The position numbers were made by a program, and so were the translations under genes. From JBBDYH01 sp040901795 (GTDB lineage Bacteria; Planctomycetota; Planctomycetia; Pirellulales; JALHPA01), in contig JBBDYH010000064.1 of NCBI GenBank assembly GCA_040901795.1, positions 70,545 to 134,544 on the forward strand: a stretch of 64,000 nucleotides of DNA. Reading direction: 5' to 3'. The notes under the pieces are model-generated. The model was given only the letters and a program-made list of their open reading frames with translations, ran no database searches and was not told where the DNA came from. The stretch's first letter is position 1. The number at the start of each line of letters is the position of its first letter. This document shows positions 1 through 8,933 of this stretch, piece after piece.

Positions 1-524
1 ATGATCTGCCCTTCGCTGCCGATGCACCCGCCATAGACCCACGGGATGCCGAGCTTGTGGGCCGCGTCGTTGAGTAAAAAACGCGTCTCGAAGTTGTCCG
101 TGCCGTCGACGATCACATCGACATCTTCGCAGAGCGACGTCACATTTGTGTGATTCACGTCCGCGACAATCGGCTCGATCTCGATCGACGAATTGATGCG
201 GCGAAGCTTGTTGGCGGCGGCAATCGCCTTGGGTAGTCCGGCGGCGAGATCATCCTCGTCGAACAGCACTTGCCGCTGCAGGTTGTTCAGCTCGATGAAG
301 TCCCGATCGACGATCCGCACCTGGCCCACGCCGGCACGCACCAGCGTGTTGGCGATCACCGTCCCCAGCGCCCCGCAGCCGCAGACTAGCGCGCGGCCGG
401 CGAGCAGTTGCTGTTGGCCTGCCTCCCCCAACGGCGCGAAGCGCATCTGCCGATCGTAGCGCGCGAGACTCGAGTTGTCCAACGATTCGGCCACAGATAG
501 GAAACCAGGGAAACGGTCCGTCAT
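1..524 (-). CDS. ThiF/MoeB-type adenylyltransferase (E1-like), C-terminal part outside the window
   Basis: The protein begins with ATG at 524 and runs off the left edge after about 174 residues. E1-like enzymes of this family adenylate the C-terminal glycine of a small sulfur-carrier protein (ThiS, MoaD) for thiamine or molybdopterin synthesis. The nucleotide-binding glycine motif reads VCGCGALGT near residue 48. The ATP-contacting stretch RDFIELNNLQRQ and the family signature DGTDNFETRFLLND follow in the expected order. The zinc cysteines and catalytic cysteine lie beyond the window, so MoeB, ThiF and HesA cannot be separated. It is divergent from groEL across a 368-base gap. Confidence 0.88.
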   Translation of the reverse strand, partial: MTDRFPGFLSVAESLDNSSLARYDRQMRFAPLGEAGQQQLLAGRALVCGCGALGTVIANTLVRAGVGQVRIVDRDFIELNNLQRQVLFDEDDLAAGLPKAIAAANKLRRINSSIEIEPIVADVNHTNVTSLCEDVDVIVDGTDNFETRFLLNDAAHKLGIPWVYGGCIGSEGQI

Positions 525-679
525 GGAATACCGACCAATATAGCGGCTTTTGCGGTGCGTCGCTTCGGGCTCCTGTCAAAATGGCAATCCGTGTCGCGGA
601 CGAGTGGTTGGCGAACGCTACGTTAAGGGGCCATCTTTGATCTAACTTGTTGGAGTAATAGGTCTTATCGGAAACATCC

Positions 680-757
680 TGTGTGAGTGGCACACACTTT
701 GCCTTTACCAAGCAACGGCTAATTTGCGCCTGCCAAAGTGGCGACCGCCTAGGTGGC
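680..757. promoter_or_regulatory. Candidate operator dyads in the gap before groEL1
   Basis: The 525-892 gap separates the divergent ThiF-like gene and groEL1. It holds a perfect 6-bp dyad at 680-696 (TGTGTG, 5-base spacer, CACACA) and an interrupted dyad at 732-757 with outer arms GCCA/TGGC and inner arms GGCG/CGCC. I found no CIRCE element (TTAGCACTC, 9 bases, GAGTGCTAA) and no clear HspR site. These dyads are only candidates for heat-shock control. Confidence 0.3.
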
Positions 758-892
758 ATCGTGTCAGACTATTGGCGGCATTGGCATCCTTTACGGCACA
801 CGCCGATCGACTCGCAAATCGTCGGGCTACAACGGCCCGATCTACGACTTCTCGACTAGACGTTTTCCTGACCCACTCCGGAGGATTTCCCA

Positions 893-2581
893 GTGGCAAA
901 AAAGATGGTGTTTGACGACGAAGCACGGCAGCCGTTGGCGGCCGGCGCGGCCAAGCTGGCACGTGCTGTGAAAAGCACGCTCGGCCCTCGCGGCCGCAAC
1001 GCGGTGCTCGACAAGGGCTGGGGCTCCCCCAAGGTGACCAAAGACGGCGTCACCGTGGCCGAAGACATCGAGCTGGACGACCCGAACGAGAACCTCGGCG
1101 CGCAGTTGATCAAGGAAGCCGCCAGCAAGACGAACGATGTGGCCGGCGACGGCACGACGACCGCCACCGTGCTTGGCGAGGCGATCTTCAGGGAAGGCCT
1201 CAAGATGATCGCCGCCGGGGCCGACCCGATGGCGCTCTCGCGCGGGATCAACAAGGCGGTGGAGACCGTCTCGGAGAACATCCGCAAGATGGCGACTCCG
1301 ATCAGCGACAAGAACAAGAAAGAGATTCAACAGATCGCCACGATAGCCGGGAACAACGATCCGACAATTGGTGCGGTTCTGGCCGACGCGTTCCTCAAGG
1401 TCGGCAAGAACGGCGTGATCACGGTGGAAGAAGGGAAACAGTCGGAGACGACCGTCGATGTCGTCGAAGGCATGCAGTTCGATCGTGGCTTTCTCTCGCC
1501 TCACTTCGTGACGAATCAGGACGAGCAGACCGTTGAGCTGGAGAATGCGTACGTCTTGATCTATGAGGAAAAAATCTCGAGCGCCAAGAACCTCGTGCCC
1601 CTGTTGGAAGCGATCAGCAAGTCGGGCAAGCCGCTGTTGATCATTGCCGAGGACGTCGAGGGTGAGGCGCTGGCGACGCTGGTAGTCAATAAGATGCGCG
1701 GGATCTTGCAAGTCTGTGCGGTGAAGGCGCCCGGTTATGGCGACCGCCGCAAGGCCATGCTGGGCGATCTGGCAGTGCTCACTAGTGGCACGGCGATCTT
1801 CAAGGACCTGGGTATTTCGCTCGACGCGGTGAAGCTCTCCGATCTTGGTCGCGCCAAGAAGTTCCGCATCACGTCAGAAGAGACGACGGTGGTCGGCGGC
1901 ACGGGTAAGAAGGAAGAGATTGAAGGCCGTGCCGAGCAGATCCGCAAGGAAATCGAAAACACCGACAGCGACTACGACCGCGAGAAGCTGCAAGAGCGGC
2001 TGGCGAAGCTGGCCGGTGGTGTGGCGCAGATCAACGTCGGCGCCGCGACCGAAACCGAAATGAAGGAGCGCAAGTTCCTGATCGACGACGCCAAGAGCGC
2101 CACCAAGGCCGCTCTGGAAGAGGGCATTGTGCCCGGCGGCGGCGTGGCGTTGCTGCGCAGCGAAAAGGCTCTTGACAGCCTGAAACTCGAAGGTGATGAG
2201 GCGCTGGGCGTCCAGATCATTCGGGAAGTCTTGCACTATCCGTTGGAGTGCATCGCCGACAATGCCGGTGTCGATGGCGCCGTGGTCGTCAATCGCGTGC
2301 GCCAGATGAAAGGGAAGAGCGACGGTTACGATGCTGACCGAGATCAGTACACGGATCTTGTCGCGGCGGGCATTATCGATCCGGCCAAAGTGGTCCGGAT
2401 CGCGCTCCAAAACGGGGCCAGCGTCGCCGCGCTGTTACTGACCACCGAGTCGTTGATCACCGACATCCCGTCCGAAGAGAAAGACGACCATGATCACGGC
2501 GGCCACGACCACGGTATGGGCGGAATGGGTGGCATGGGCGGCGGCATGGGCGGAATGGGTGGCATGGGCGGGATGATGTAA
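893..2581 (+). CDS. groEL: Chaperonin GroEL, copy 1, with His/Gly/Met-rich tail
   Basis: This 60-kDa chaperonin folds proteins in an ATP-driven double ring capped by GroES. The start is GTG at 893, eight bases after a GGAGG at 880-884. The protein is 562 residues, slightly longer than the usual 540-550. It has the ATP-site GDGTTTATVL, the apical-domain GYGDRRKAML block and the IVPGGG segment; the aspartate preceding it (IDDAKSATKAALEEG) matches the ATPase aspartate. The tail is a His/Asp patch (DDHDHGGHDHG) followed by GGM repeats, the normal flexible GroEL tail plus a possible metal-binding patch. It lies upstream of groES, the reverse of the common groES-groEL order. Confidence 0.97.
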   Translation: MAKKMVFDDEARQPLAAGAAKLARAVKSTLGPRGRNAVLDKGWGSPKVTKDGVTVAEDIELDDPNENLGAQLIKEAASKTNDVAGDGTTTATVLGEAIFREGLKMIAAGADPMALSRGINKAVETVSENIRKMATPISDKNKKEIQQIATIAGNNDPTIGAVLADAFLKVGKNGVITVEEGKQSETTVDVVEGMQFDRGFLSPHFVTNQDEQTVELENAYVLIYEEKISSAKNLVPLLEAISKSGKPLLIIAEDVEGEALATLVVNKMRGILQVCAVKAPGYGDRRKAMLGDLAVLTSGTAIFKDLGISLDAVKLSDLGRAKKFRITSEETTVVGGTGKKEEIEGRAEQIRKEIENTDSDYDREKLQERLAKLAGGVAQINVGAATETEMKERKFLIDDAKSATKAALEEGIVPGGGVALLRSEKALDSLKLEGDEALGVQIIREVLHYPLECIADNAGVDGAVVVNRVRQMKGKSDGYDADRDQYTDLVAAGIIDPAKVVRIALQNGASVAALLLTTESLITDIPSEEKDDHDHGGHDHGMGGMGGMGGGMGGMGGMGGMM

Positions 2582-2587
2582 ACGAGA

Positions 2588-2637
2588 ATGACCATGACCA
2601 AATAAGAATGGCGAACGACCTTTGGTCATTGGTCATT
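2588..2637 (+). repeat. Inverted heptamer-like repeats between groEL1 and groES
   Basis: Just after the groEL1 stop, ATGACCATGACCAAA (from 2588) is followed by TTTGGTCATTGGTCATT (2621-2637), which is nearly its reverse complement. A further TTGGTCATT occurs at about 2644. The unit TTGGTCA is 7 bases and partly tandem. The pair could form a hairpin in the groEL1-groES transcript; there is no T-run, so it is not an obvious terminator. Confidence 0.55.
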
Positions 2638-2711
2638 AAGGAGTTGGTCATTCGGGAACTCGAATCAAACGAACCATTTTACAAAGACCAATAATAAGAA
2701 GGATTTCGAAC

Positions 2712-3008
2712 ATGGCAGCTAAACTTCGTCCGTTGGATGATCGCGTCGTGGTGGAACCGGTGGAAGCGGAGGAAACGACGGCAGGCGGCATTGTGTTGCC
2801 GGACACTGCCAAGGAAAAGCCGCAGCGCGGCACGGTGCGGGCCATTGGCCCGGGCCGCCTGCTCGACAACGGCAATCGAGCCGATCTGTCGGTGTCCGTG
2901 GGCGATGTGGTGATTTACGGCAAGTACTCAGGCAGCGACATCGAAGTCGACGGGCAGGAAGTGAAAATCCTTCGCGAGACCGACATTCTGGCGAAGGTCT
3001 TGGCGTAA
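2712..3008 (+). CDS. groES: Co-chaperonin GroES
   Basis: This 98-residue protein matches the normal GroES length. GroES heptamers cap GroEL rings. It shows the family opening LRPLDDRVVVEPVEAEE, a mobile loop ending in GGIVLPDTA, the roof segment, and the closing block GDVVIYGKYSG with ILRETDILAKV. The start ATG at 2712 follows an AAGGA. It is the only groES in the window and lies between two groEL genes, so one GroES probably serves both. Confidence 0.97.
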   Translation: MAAKLRPLDDRVVVEPVEAEETTAGGIVLPDTAKEKPQRGTVRAIGPGRLLDNGNRADLSVSVGDVVIYGKYSGSDIEVDGQEVKILRETDILAKVLA

Positions 3009-3064
3009 CGATTCGGTCTTATCCTAAGACATTCCACCCACAAACAATCGCAGGTGCAAATACC

Positions 3065-4684
3065 GTGGCTAAACAATTACTCTTCGAAGACCCGGCTCGC
3101 GCAAAGATGCTTAAGGGCGTCGAAAAACTGGCCGACGCCGTGGCGGTGACCATGGGCCCGACCGGCCGCAATGTGATTATCGCCAAGTCGTTTGGCGGAC
3201 CGACCGTGACCAAGGACGGTGTGACCGTCAGTAAAGAAATCGAGTTGGAAGACCCTTTTGAAAACATGGGGGCCAAGCTCGTCAACGAAGTGGCCAGCAA
3301 AACGAGCGACGTGGCCGGCGACGGCACGACGACCGCAACGGTGCTGGCACGCGCGATTTTCAAAGAGGGCATCCGCAGCGTCGCGCGTGGCGCCAATTCG
3401 ATGGCGGTGCGGCGCGGCATTGAGCGAGCCGTCGATGCGGCGGTCGCGCATCTCCAGAGCATGGCCAAGCCGGTGTCGAAGAAGGACGAGATCGCTCAGG
3501 TGGGCGCGATCAGCGCCAACAGCGACATGGAGATTGGTAACCTGCTGGCCGACGCAATGGAGAAGGTCGGCAAGGACGGCGTGATCACCGTCGAGGAAGG
3601 CAAGCAGATCGAGACCACGTTGGAGCTGGTCGAAGGGATGCAGTTCGACAAGGGCTTTATCTCGCCGTACTTCATCAACAAGCCGGCCGAAATGGAGTGC
3701 CAACTGCAAGACGCCTATATCCTGATCCATGAGAAAAAGATCAGCAACCTGCGCGAGCTGATTCCGCTATTGGAGCAGACCGCTCAATCGGCTAAGCCGC
3801 TGTTGATCATCGCCGAGGACATCGAAGGCGAGGCGCTGACGGCGCTCGTGGTCAATAAGCTCCGCGGCGTGCTCAATGTTTGCGCGGTCAAAGCGCCTGG
3901 CTTCGGCGACCGCCGCAAGGCCATGCTCGGCGACATTGCCACCTTGACCGGCGGCACGCTGATCAGCGAGGACCTGGGCCTGAAGCTGGAGAGCTTGAAT
4001 CTCAGCCATCTCGGCCGCGCCAAGCAGATCACCGTCAATAAGAACGACACCACGATCGTGCAGGGCGCCGGCAAGCAAAACGAGATCCAAGCGCGGATCC
4101 AGCAGATCAAGAACCAGATCGAGGCCACCGAGAGCGAGTACGACAAGGAAAAGTTCCAAGAGCGGCTGGCCAAGCTGACCGGCGGCGTGGCGATCATTTC
4201 CGTGGGCGCCGGCACCGAGACGGAGATGAAGCAGAAGAAAGCCCGCGTCGAAGACGCGCTGCATGCAACCCGTGCGGCGGTCGAAGAGGGCATTCTACCC
4301 GGCGGCGGCGTGGCGCTGCTGCGTTGCCGTGAAGCGGTCGAAAAGGTACGTACCTCGGCCAAGGGGGACGAGAAGATCGGCGTCGAGATTGTGCTCGATG
4401 TGCTCGATTCGCCGCTCAAGCAGATCGCCAACAATTGCGGCACCGATGGCAGCGTAGTCGCCGACGAAGTCAGCCAGAAGCCGACCAACGTCGGCTACGA
4501 CGCCAACAAAGGCGAATACGTCGATATGTACAAGGCGGGAATTATCGACCCGGTGAAGGTCGTTCGAACCGCACTGTCAAACGCGGCCAGCATCGCGGCC
4601 TTGATGCTCAGCACCGAGACGATGGTCACCAATATCGACAAAGAGGATAAGGGACGCGGTCGCATCGAGAGCGTCGTGCGGTAG
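3065..4684 (+). CDS. groEL: Chaperonin GroEL, copy 2, without the GGM tail
   Basis: This 539-residue chaperonin starts at GTG 3065, 56 bases after groES. The core is intact: GDGTTTATVL, the apical GFGDRRKAML block, the aspartate in VEDALHATRAAVEEG and the ILPGGG motif. It ends in DKEDKGRGRIESVVR, lacking the Gly-Gly-Met repeats of copy 1 and of most GroELs. The two proteins differ at many positions, so this is an old duplication. By analogy with other multi-chaperonin bacteria the copies may serve different client sets; that is inference. Confidence 0.96.
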   Translation: MAKQLLFEDPARAKMLKGVEKLADAVAVTMGPTGRNVIIAKSFGGPTVTKDGVTVSKEIELEDPFENMGAKLVNEVASKTSDVAGDGTTTATVLARAIFKEGIRSVARGANSMAVRRGIERAVDAAVAHLQSMAKPVSKKDEIAQVGAISANSDMEIGNLLADAMEKVGKDGVITVEEGKQIETTLELVEGMQFDKGFISPYFINKPAEMECQLQDAYILIHEKKISNLRELIPLLEQTAQSAKPLLIIAEDIEGEALTALVVNKLRGVLNVCAVKAPGFGDRRKAMLGDIATLTGGTLISEDLGLKLESLNLSHLGRAKQITVNKNDTTIVQGAGKQNEIQARIQQIKNQIEATESEYDKEKFQERLAKLTGGVAIISVGAGTETEMKQKKARVEDALHATRAAVEEGILPGGGVALLRCREAVEKVRTSAKGDEKIGVEIVLDVLDSPLKQIANNCGTDGSVVADEVSQKPTNVGYDANKGEYVDMYKAGIIDPVKVVRTALSNAASIAALMLSTETMVTNIDKEDKGRGRIESVVR

Positions 4685-4691
4685 GCTCCTC

Positions 4692-4739
4692 GTGCCGAGG
4701 CTCTGCCTCGGCACGCACTGTACCGCAGGCTCCGCCTGC
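4692..4739. repeat. REP-like hairpins after groEL2
   Basis: A perfect 10-bp stem with a 3-base loop lies at 4692-4714 (GTGCCGAGGC, TCT, GCCTCGGCAC). A second stem with 6-bp arms GCAGGC/GCCTGC and loop TCC lies at 4725-4739. No T-run follows. The shared core GGCTC-Y-GCC is echoed near 27970, suggesting a dispersed palindrome family, though the first hairpin could also end the groEL transcript. Confidence 0.6.
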
Positions 4740-4903
4740 CGGAAACCGAAGCGCGGAAACAGGAGAAACCTGCGGCTTTCCGCCGTGAACTTGGCGGCTG
4801 CCACAACGTACAATTGACAGAACCGCCACGGGCCATTCCGGCAGCCGGGATGGCCCGCTTGCGGCGCTGCCGACGATGACGCTTAGAGATTCGAACACCC
4901 GCC

Positions 4904-6034
4904 ATGGCGACGATGGCCGAAAAACGAGACTATTACGAGGTCCTGGGTGTGGCTCGCACGGCCACCGCCAAGGAGCTTGCGGACGCATATCGCAAGTTGG
5001 CCATCAAGTATCACCCGGACAAAAACCCGGGTAACGAGGACGTCATTGCGCACTTCAAGGAGGCGGCTGAGGCGTTCGAGATCCTCAACGACCCCGAGAA
5101 GCGGGCGCGATACGATCGCTACGGGCATGCTGGAGTTGAGGGCGGCGCGCATTTTCACGACATTAACGACATCTTTTCCGCGTTCGGCGACATCTTCGGC
5201 GGCGGCGTCTTCGGTGACATCTTCGGCGGCGGCCGCGGAGGTCGCCGTGTCCGTAAAGGCGCCGACGTAGGAACGCAGGTCACACTCGACTTGCTGGAAG
5301 CCGCGCGCGGCGTCACGAAGTCGGTTCAATTCGAACGTCACGAGCGCTGCCAAGAATGTCACGGCTCGGGCGCTCGGCCGGGGACGAAACCACAGCCGTG
5401 TAACTACTGTGGCGGCCGCGGCCAGGTCGTTCAGTCATCGGGTGTGTTCCGGGTGCAAACAACCTGTCCGGTTTGCCACGGTGAAGGCACGGTTATCAAG
5501 GATCCATGCGCCAAGTGTAGTGGAAACGGCGTAGTCGGGCGTCGCGTCAAGCGTGATGTTGTTATTCCGGCCGGTGTCGATCATCAAATGCGTGTCCGGC
5601 TGGCCGGCGAAGGAGAGCCGAGTCCCAACGGCGGCCCCCCCGGCGACGCCTACGTGTTGATCGAAATACGCGACCATCCGCTGTTCCAGCGCGAAGGGAA
5701 CCACCTGATCTGTCGCGTGCCGATCACGTATGCGCAGGCGGCTCTTGGTGCGTCGGTCGAAGTTCCGACGCTCGATGGCCCAGATACTATCGACATTCCG
5801 GCCGGGACGCAGCCGGGCGATGTATTCAAGCTGCGTGGCCGCGGCATGTCCGATCCGCGTGGCCGCGGAAAGGGGGACTTGCTCGTGCAAGTGAACCTGG
5901 ATGTTCCGAAAAAGCTCTCGCCCCGCGAAAACGAGCTGCTGCGCGAATTGGCGAAGGAGGAAAACACCAACGTCAGCCCGCATCGGAAGACATTTTTAGA
6001 GCGACTCAAGAATTATCTGGTGCCTAGCGAGTGA
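4904..6034 (+). CDS. dnaJ: Chaperone protein DnaJ
   Basis: DnaJ stimulates the DnaK ATPase and delivers clients. The 376-residue protein has the full type I layout: a J domain with the HPD tripeptide (KYHPDKNPG), a Gly/Phe-rich linker (FGDIFGGGVFGDIFGGG), and four CxxCxGxG zinc repeats (CQECHGSG, CNYCGGRG, CPVCHGEG, CAKCSGNG), then the client-binding C-terminal domains. ATG at 4904 or the in-frame ATG at 4913 (MAEKRDYYE) could be the start. It lies between groEL2 and grpE; no dnaK is present in the window. Confidence 0.96.
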   Translation: MATMAEKRDYYEVLGVARTATAKELADAYRKLAIKYHPDKNPGNEDVIAHFKEAAEAFEILNDPEKRARYDRYGHAGVEGGAHFHDINDIFSAFGDIFGGGVFGDIFGGGRGGRRVRKGADVGTQVTLDLLEAARGVTKSVQFERHERCQECHGSGARPGTKPQPCNYCGGRGQVVQSSGVFRVQTTCPVCHGEGTVIKDPCAKCSGNGVVGRRVKRDVVIPAGVDHQMRVRLAGEGEPSPNGGPPGDAYVLIEIRDHPLFQREGNHLICRVPITYAQAALGASVEVPTLDGPDTIDIPAGTQPGDVFKLRGRGMSDPRGRGKGDLLVQVNLDVPKKLSPRENELLRELAKEENTNVSPHRKTFLERLKNYLVPSE

Positions 6035-6040
6035 GTAGAG

Positions 6041-6070
6041 TTCGGAATGCGGAGTGCGGAGTGCGGAATT
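6041..6070 (+). repeat. Tandem heptamer repeat, unit GTGCGGA
   Basis: The dnaJ-grpE gap contains ATGCGGA followed by two copies of GTGCGGA and a partial unit on either side. It is one of three heptamer types seen at gene borders in this window. Confidence 0.6.
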
Positions 6071-6169
6071 GTTTAGCAGTCGGCGGAACGCCGACGTAGG
6101 ACACCGAACGCGACTTGCCACATCCTAAGCCGAGGCTGAACGCGTTTGCGTTACCGCAAAAGGACGATC

Positions 6170-6751
6170 ATGGCGGAGAAGAAAAAAGATACACAGGCTG
6201 CCGATGGCCGGTCTGAAGCGCAGACCAACGGTGTGCCGCCAAACGAAGCCGAGACGTCAAACGACGTGTTCGATGGCGCAACTGGGGCGCACAGCGACGA
6301 ACTGGAGCAGCTTCGCTCCCAGGCCACAGAAGCCCAAGAGCGGTACCTGCGCAGCCAGGCGGAACTGGAGAATACCCGCAAGCGACTGCGGCGCGAAATG
6401 GACGACGAGCGCCGCTACGCCGAGCTGCCGCTGTTGGCCGACCTGTTGCCGGTAATCGATAACGTTGATCGGGCCATCGAAGCCGCCGAGAAGAACGCCG
6501 ATGCCGCAACGCTGTTGGCGGGCTTCAAGATGGTCTCCCAACAGTTGAACAACGTCTTCGACAAGCATCACTGTCAGCCGATTCAAGCTGAAGGGCAGCC
6601 ATTCGACCCGGCGGTCCACCAGGCGATCATGCAACAGTCGAGCGCGGACCATCCGGACAACACCGTGATCGCCGTTGGCCAGAATGGCTACACGCTTTAT
6701 GACCGCGTGGTACGTCCGGCGCAGGTCGTGGTTTCGAAGAAAACAGAATAA
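6170..6751 (+). CDS. grpE: Nucleotide exchange factor GrpE
   Basis: GrpE releases ADP from DnaK. I place the start at ATG 6170 (MAEKKKDTQ) because an AAAAGGA lies directly upstream; a longer TTG-start form adds eight basic residues. The 193-residue protein has a low-complexity acidic N-terminus, a long coiled coil (EQLRSQATEAQERYLRSQAE), then the conserved ENTRKRLRREMDDERRYAELPLLADLLPVIDN region in pieces, and the C-terminal beta domain with FDPAVHQAIMQQ and GYTLYDRVVRPAQVVVSK. It completes the dnaJ-grpE pair downstream of the chaperonins. Confidence 0.95.
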   Translation: MAEKKKDTQAADGRSEAQTNGVPPNEAETSNDVFDGATGAHSDELEQLRSQATEAQERYLRSQAELENTRKRLRREMDDERRYAELPLLADLLPVIDNVDRAIEAAEKNADAATLLAGFKMVSQQLNNVFDKHHCQPIQAEGQPFDPAVHQAIMQQSSADHPDNTVIAVGQNGYTLYDRVVRPAQVVVSKKTE

Positions 6752-6790
6752 GACCTCCGATACAAAGACATCGTTTATTATTAGACGCTT

Positions 6791-7132
6791 ATGCCAACCT
6801 ACGATTACCTCTGCGATGCCTGCGATCACAAGTTCGAGCTCTTCCAGTCGATCACCGAGCCGATGAAGAAGAAGTGCCCGGAATGCAAGAAGCCCAAGCT
6901 GCGACGGCTGTTTGGGACCGGCGCGGCGATCATGTTCAAAGGCTCCGGCTTCTATATCACCGATTATCGCAGCGAGGGCTACAAGAAGAGCGCCTCGGAA
7001 GACAAGCCCGCGTCTTCCAACGGCTCGTCCGACCCGAAGTCGAGCGGCGAGACGAAAAGCGAGAACAAGGCCGCCAAGTCGGAGTCTACGGCTACCGACA
7101 AGTCGCCGTCGAAAAGCAAGAAGAGCAAATAA
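6791..7132 (+). CDS. FmdB-family zinc ribbon protein
   Basis: The first 70 residues match the FmdB zinc-ribbon family: MPTYDYLCDACDHKFELFQ, a second CPECKK pair, then LRRLFGTGAAIMFKGSGFYITDYR. Two CxxC pairs would hold one zinc. The rest (about residues 75-113) is a Ser/Lys/Glu-rich disordered tail. The family is often called a putative regulatory protein, but its role is not established. It starts 39 bases after grpE and runs into yacG, suggesting a shared transcript. Confidence 0.9.
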   Translation: MPTYDYLCDACDHKFELFQSITEPMKKKCPECKKPKLRRLFGTGAAIMFKGSGFYITDYRSEGYKKSASEDKPASSNGSSDPKSSGETKSENKAAKSESTATDKSPSKSKKSK

Positions 7133-7158
7133 TCACGAATGCCTTGCCTCATCGGCCC

Positions 7159-7347
7159 ATGCCTGTCCTCCTCTGCCCTGTTTGCGATCAGCCAATTAAT
7201 CCCCAGACGTCGCCGCCGCTGCCTTTTTGCTGCGATCGCTGCAGGCAGATCGACTTGGGCCGCTGGCTAGACGAGCGTTACGGGCTACCGTACGAACGGC
7301 CGTTCGACGCCGAGGACGCGGAAGAAAGACTGCCGGAGAAGGATTGA
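7159..7347 (+). CDS. yacG: DNA gyrase inhibitor / zinc protein YacG
   Basis: This 62-residue protein has the YacG signature: CPVC near the start, then FCCDRCRQIDLGRWLDERY, giving the C-x2-C and C-x3-C zinc ligands. E. coli YacG binds GyrB and blocks gyrase binding to DNA. The ATG at 7159 gives a normal YacG length; the open frame continues upstream but those residues overlap the FmdB gene and are not conserved-looking. Confidence 0.88.
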   Translation: MPVLLCPVCDQPINPQTSPPLPFCCDRCRQIDLGRWLDERYGLPYERPFDAEDAEERLPEKD

Positions 7348-7477
7348 GCCTAGTCGGACGCTGTGGCGTTCCACAGTACCGGCTGCTGGATACTGTTATT
7401 GCGTCAGAATTGGCGCAATCTATAATTGCCGACGTTCGCTCTACTCCCCAGCTTAACGCTTTTCTAAGGGACCCGGC

Positions 7478-8752
7478 ATGGTCGATCAGGGCCGCTTGCG
7501 TGAGATTTCGTGGCAGGAATTATTCCCCTGGCTCCGCATCGTGTCGGCCTTGAGGCTGGCGCTTTCGCCATCCCTCTTGGCGCTGGGTGCGATTGGCATT
7601 CTGGCAACCATCGCCGGCTGGAGCGCGATCGGAAGGCTGTATTCGGAGAGCGAAAACGACACCGCGCAGGCGATCGCTGCGGATGTCGGCGATTGGCCGT
7701 GGGAAGAGGCGCTGCCTAATCTCGGCCTGCCAGACGATGTCGAGGACATCTACGTGAGCCCGTTCCTCGGAGCTTGGCGGACGTTGAGCGACCCCTTTGC
7801 CCGGATGTTCGACGCGGACCTGACGTTCGTTCCCTTCACGCTGTTGCTGCTCTTGGCATTCTGGGCGTTGTTGGTCTGGTCGCTATTTGGGGCCGCGATT
7901 ACACGAATTGCCGCGGTGGCGCTTGCGCGCGGCGACCGCTTAGGTTTTCGCGCCGGGCTGGCACACGGCATTCGCCGCTGGCCGCTTTATTTTGGAGCCG
8001 CGGCGATTCCGCTGGTGGGCGTGTTTGTGATCGCCATCCCACTGTTGTTGCTGGGGCTGTTGATGCAGCTCGATTTCTTTGTGTTCCTGGGCAGCTTGAT
8101 TTGGCCGTTGGCGTTGTTGGCCGGATTTGTGATGGCTCTGTTGCTGGTCGGCCTGTTTGTGGGCTGGCCCTTGATGTGGGCGACGATCAGCGTCGAAGCC
8201 ACGGACCCGTTCGATGCGCTCAGCCGCTCGTACTCCTATGCTTTTCACCGGCCGATCCGCTATTTGTTCTATGTGATTGTGGCCGCAGTGCTCGCCTTGT
8301 TGGGATGGTTGATCGTGGCGCTGTTCGCCCATCTGATCATCGAATTGAGCTATTGGGCTCTCAGCCTGGGCGCGACGGCCGATCAAGTGCAAAAAATCCG
8401 CACGGCGGGCGCCTTTGTGACCAGCACGGCCGAACGAACGGGCGACTGGGATATGTTCACGATTGGCGCGAGCATCATCGGCTTCTGGCATGCCTGCGTG
8501 AAGACCCTGGCCATCGGCTTTTTCTTCAGCTACCTCTGGTCGGCGGCCACGGCGATCTACTATGTGCTCCGCAAGGACGAGGACGGCACGGAAACGAGCG
8601 AAGTGACGTACGAAGACGCCGGCGACGTGCGCGGGTTGCCGCCGCTGTCGGCCGATGCGTTGGGCGTTCCGGCGGTCAGCGATATGCCGCCTTCGACCGC
8701 TGCCACGCCGCTGCCGCCGGCGGAACCGCCGCCAACTTCGCCGGGACCATGA
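7478..8752 (+). CDS. Multi-pass membrane protein of unknown function
   Basis: The 424-residue protein has about six to seven hydrophobic segments. The first is near residues 25-50, one is around 125-150, four are closely spaced between about 165 and 290, and one lies near 340-360. A polar Pro/Ala-rich tail follows (PPSTAATPLPPAEPP). The N-terminal WQELFPWLRIVSALRLALSPSLL looks amphipathic then hydrophobic. I recognise no catalytic motif. The layout suggests an integral membrane protein with a cytoplasmic tail, possibly planctomycete-specific. Confidence 0.8.
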   Translation: MVDQGRLREISWQELFPWLRIVSALRLALSPSLLALGAIGILATIAGWSAIGRLYSESENDTAQAIAADVGDWPWEEALPNLGLPDDVEDIYVSPFLGAWRTLSDPFARMFDADLTFVPFTLLLLLAFWALLVWSLFGAAITRIAAVALARGDRLGFRAGLAHGIRRWPLYFGAAAIPLVGVFVIAIPLLLLGLLMQLDFFVFLGSLIWPLALLAGFVMALLLVGLFVGWPLMWATISVEATDPFDALSRSYSYAFHRPIRYLFYVIVAAVLALLGWLIVALFAHLIIELSYWALSLGATADQVQKIRTAGAFVTSTAERTGDWDMFTIGASIIGFWHACVKTLAIGFFFSYLWSAATAIYYVLRKDEDGTETSEVTYEDAGDVRGLPPLSADALGVPAVSDMPPSTAATPLPPAEPPPTSPGP

Positions 8753-8933
8753 CGACGGTGGATCGAACTTTTCGCGTAGCCGAAGTCGCCAGACTTTGGC
8801 AAACTGGCACTGGAATGCCGCCGCCGGGCGAATAGAATGACAACAAAGCGTTCCAAACGGCTTAGCGTCTGCCGAGGCCGGTTCGCTTGCCGGTTTTTCT
8901 ACCCGCTTCGCGAGAAACAAGTTGGCAAATTCG

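Noticed and set aside
525..892. CIRCE operator for groEL
   Set aside because: No TTAGCACTC / GAGTGCTAA pair is present in the gap on either strand.
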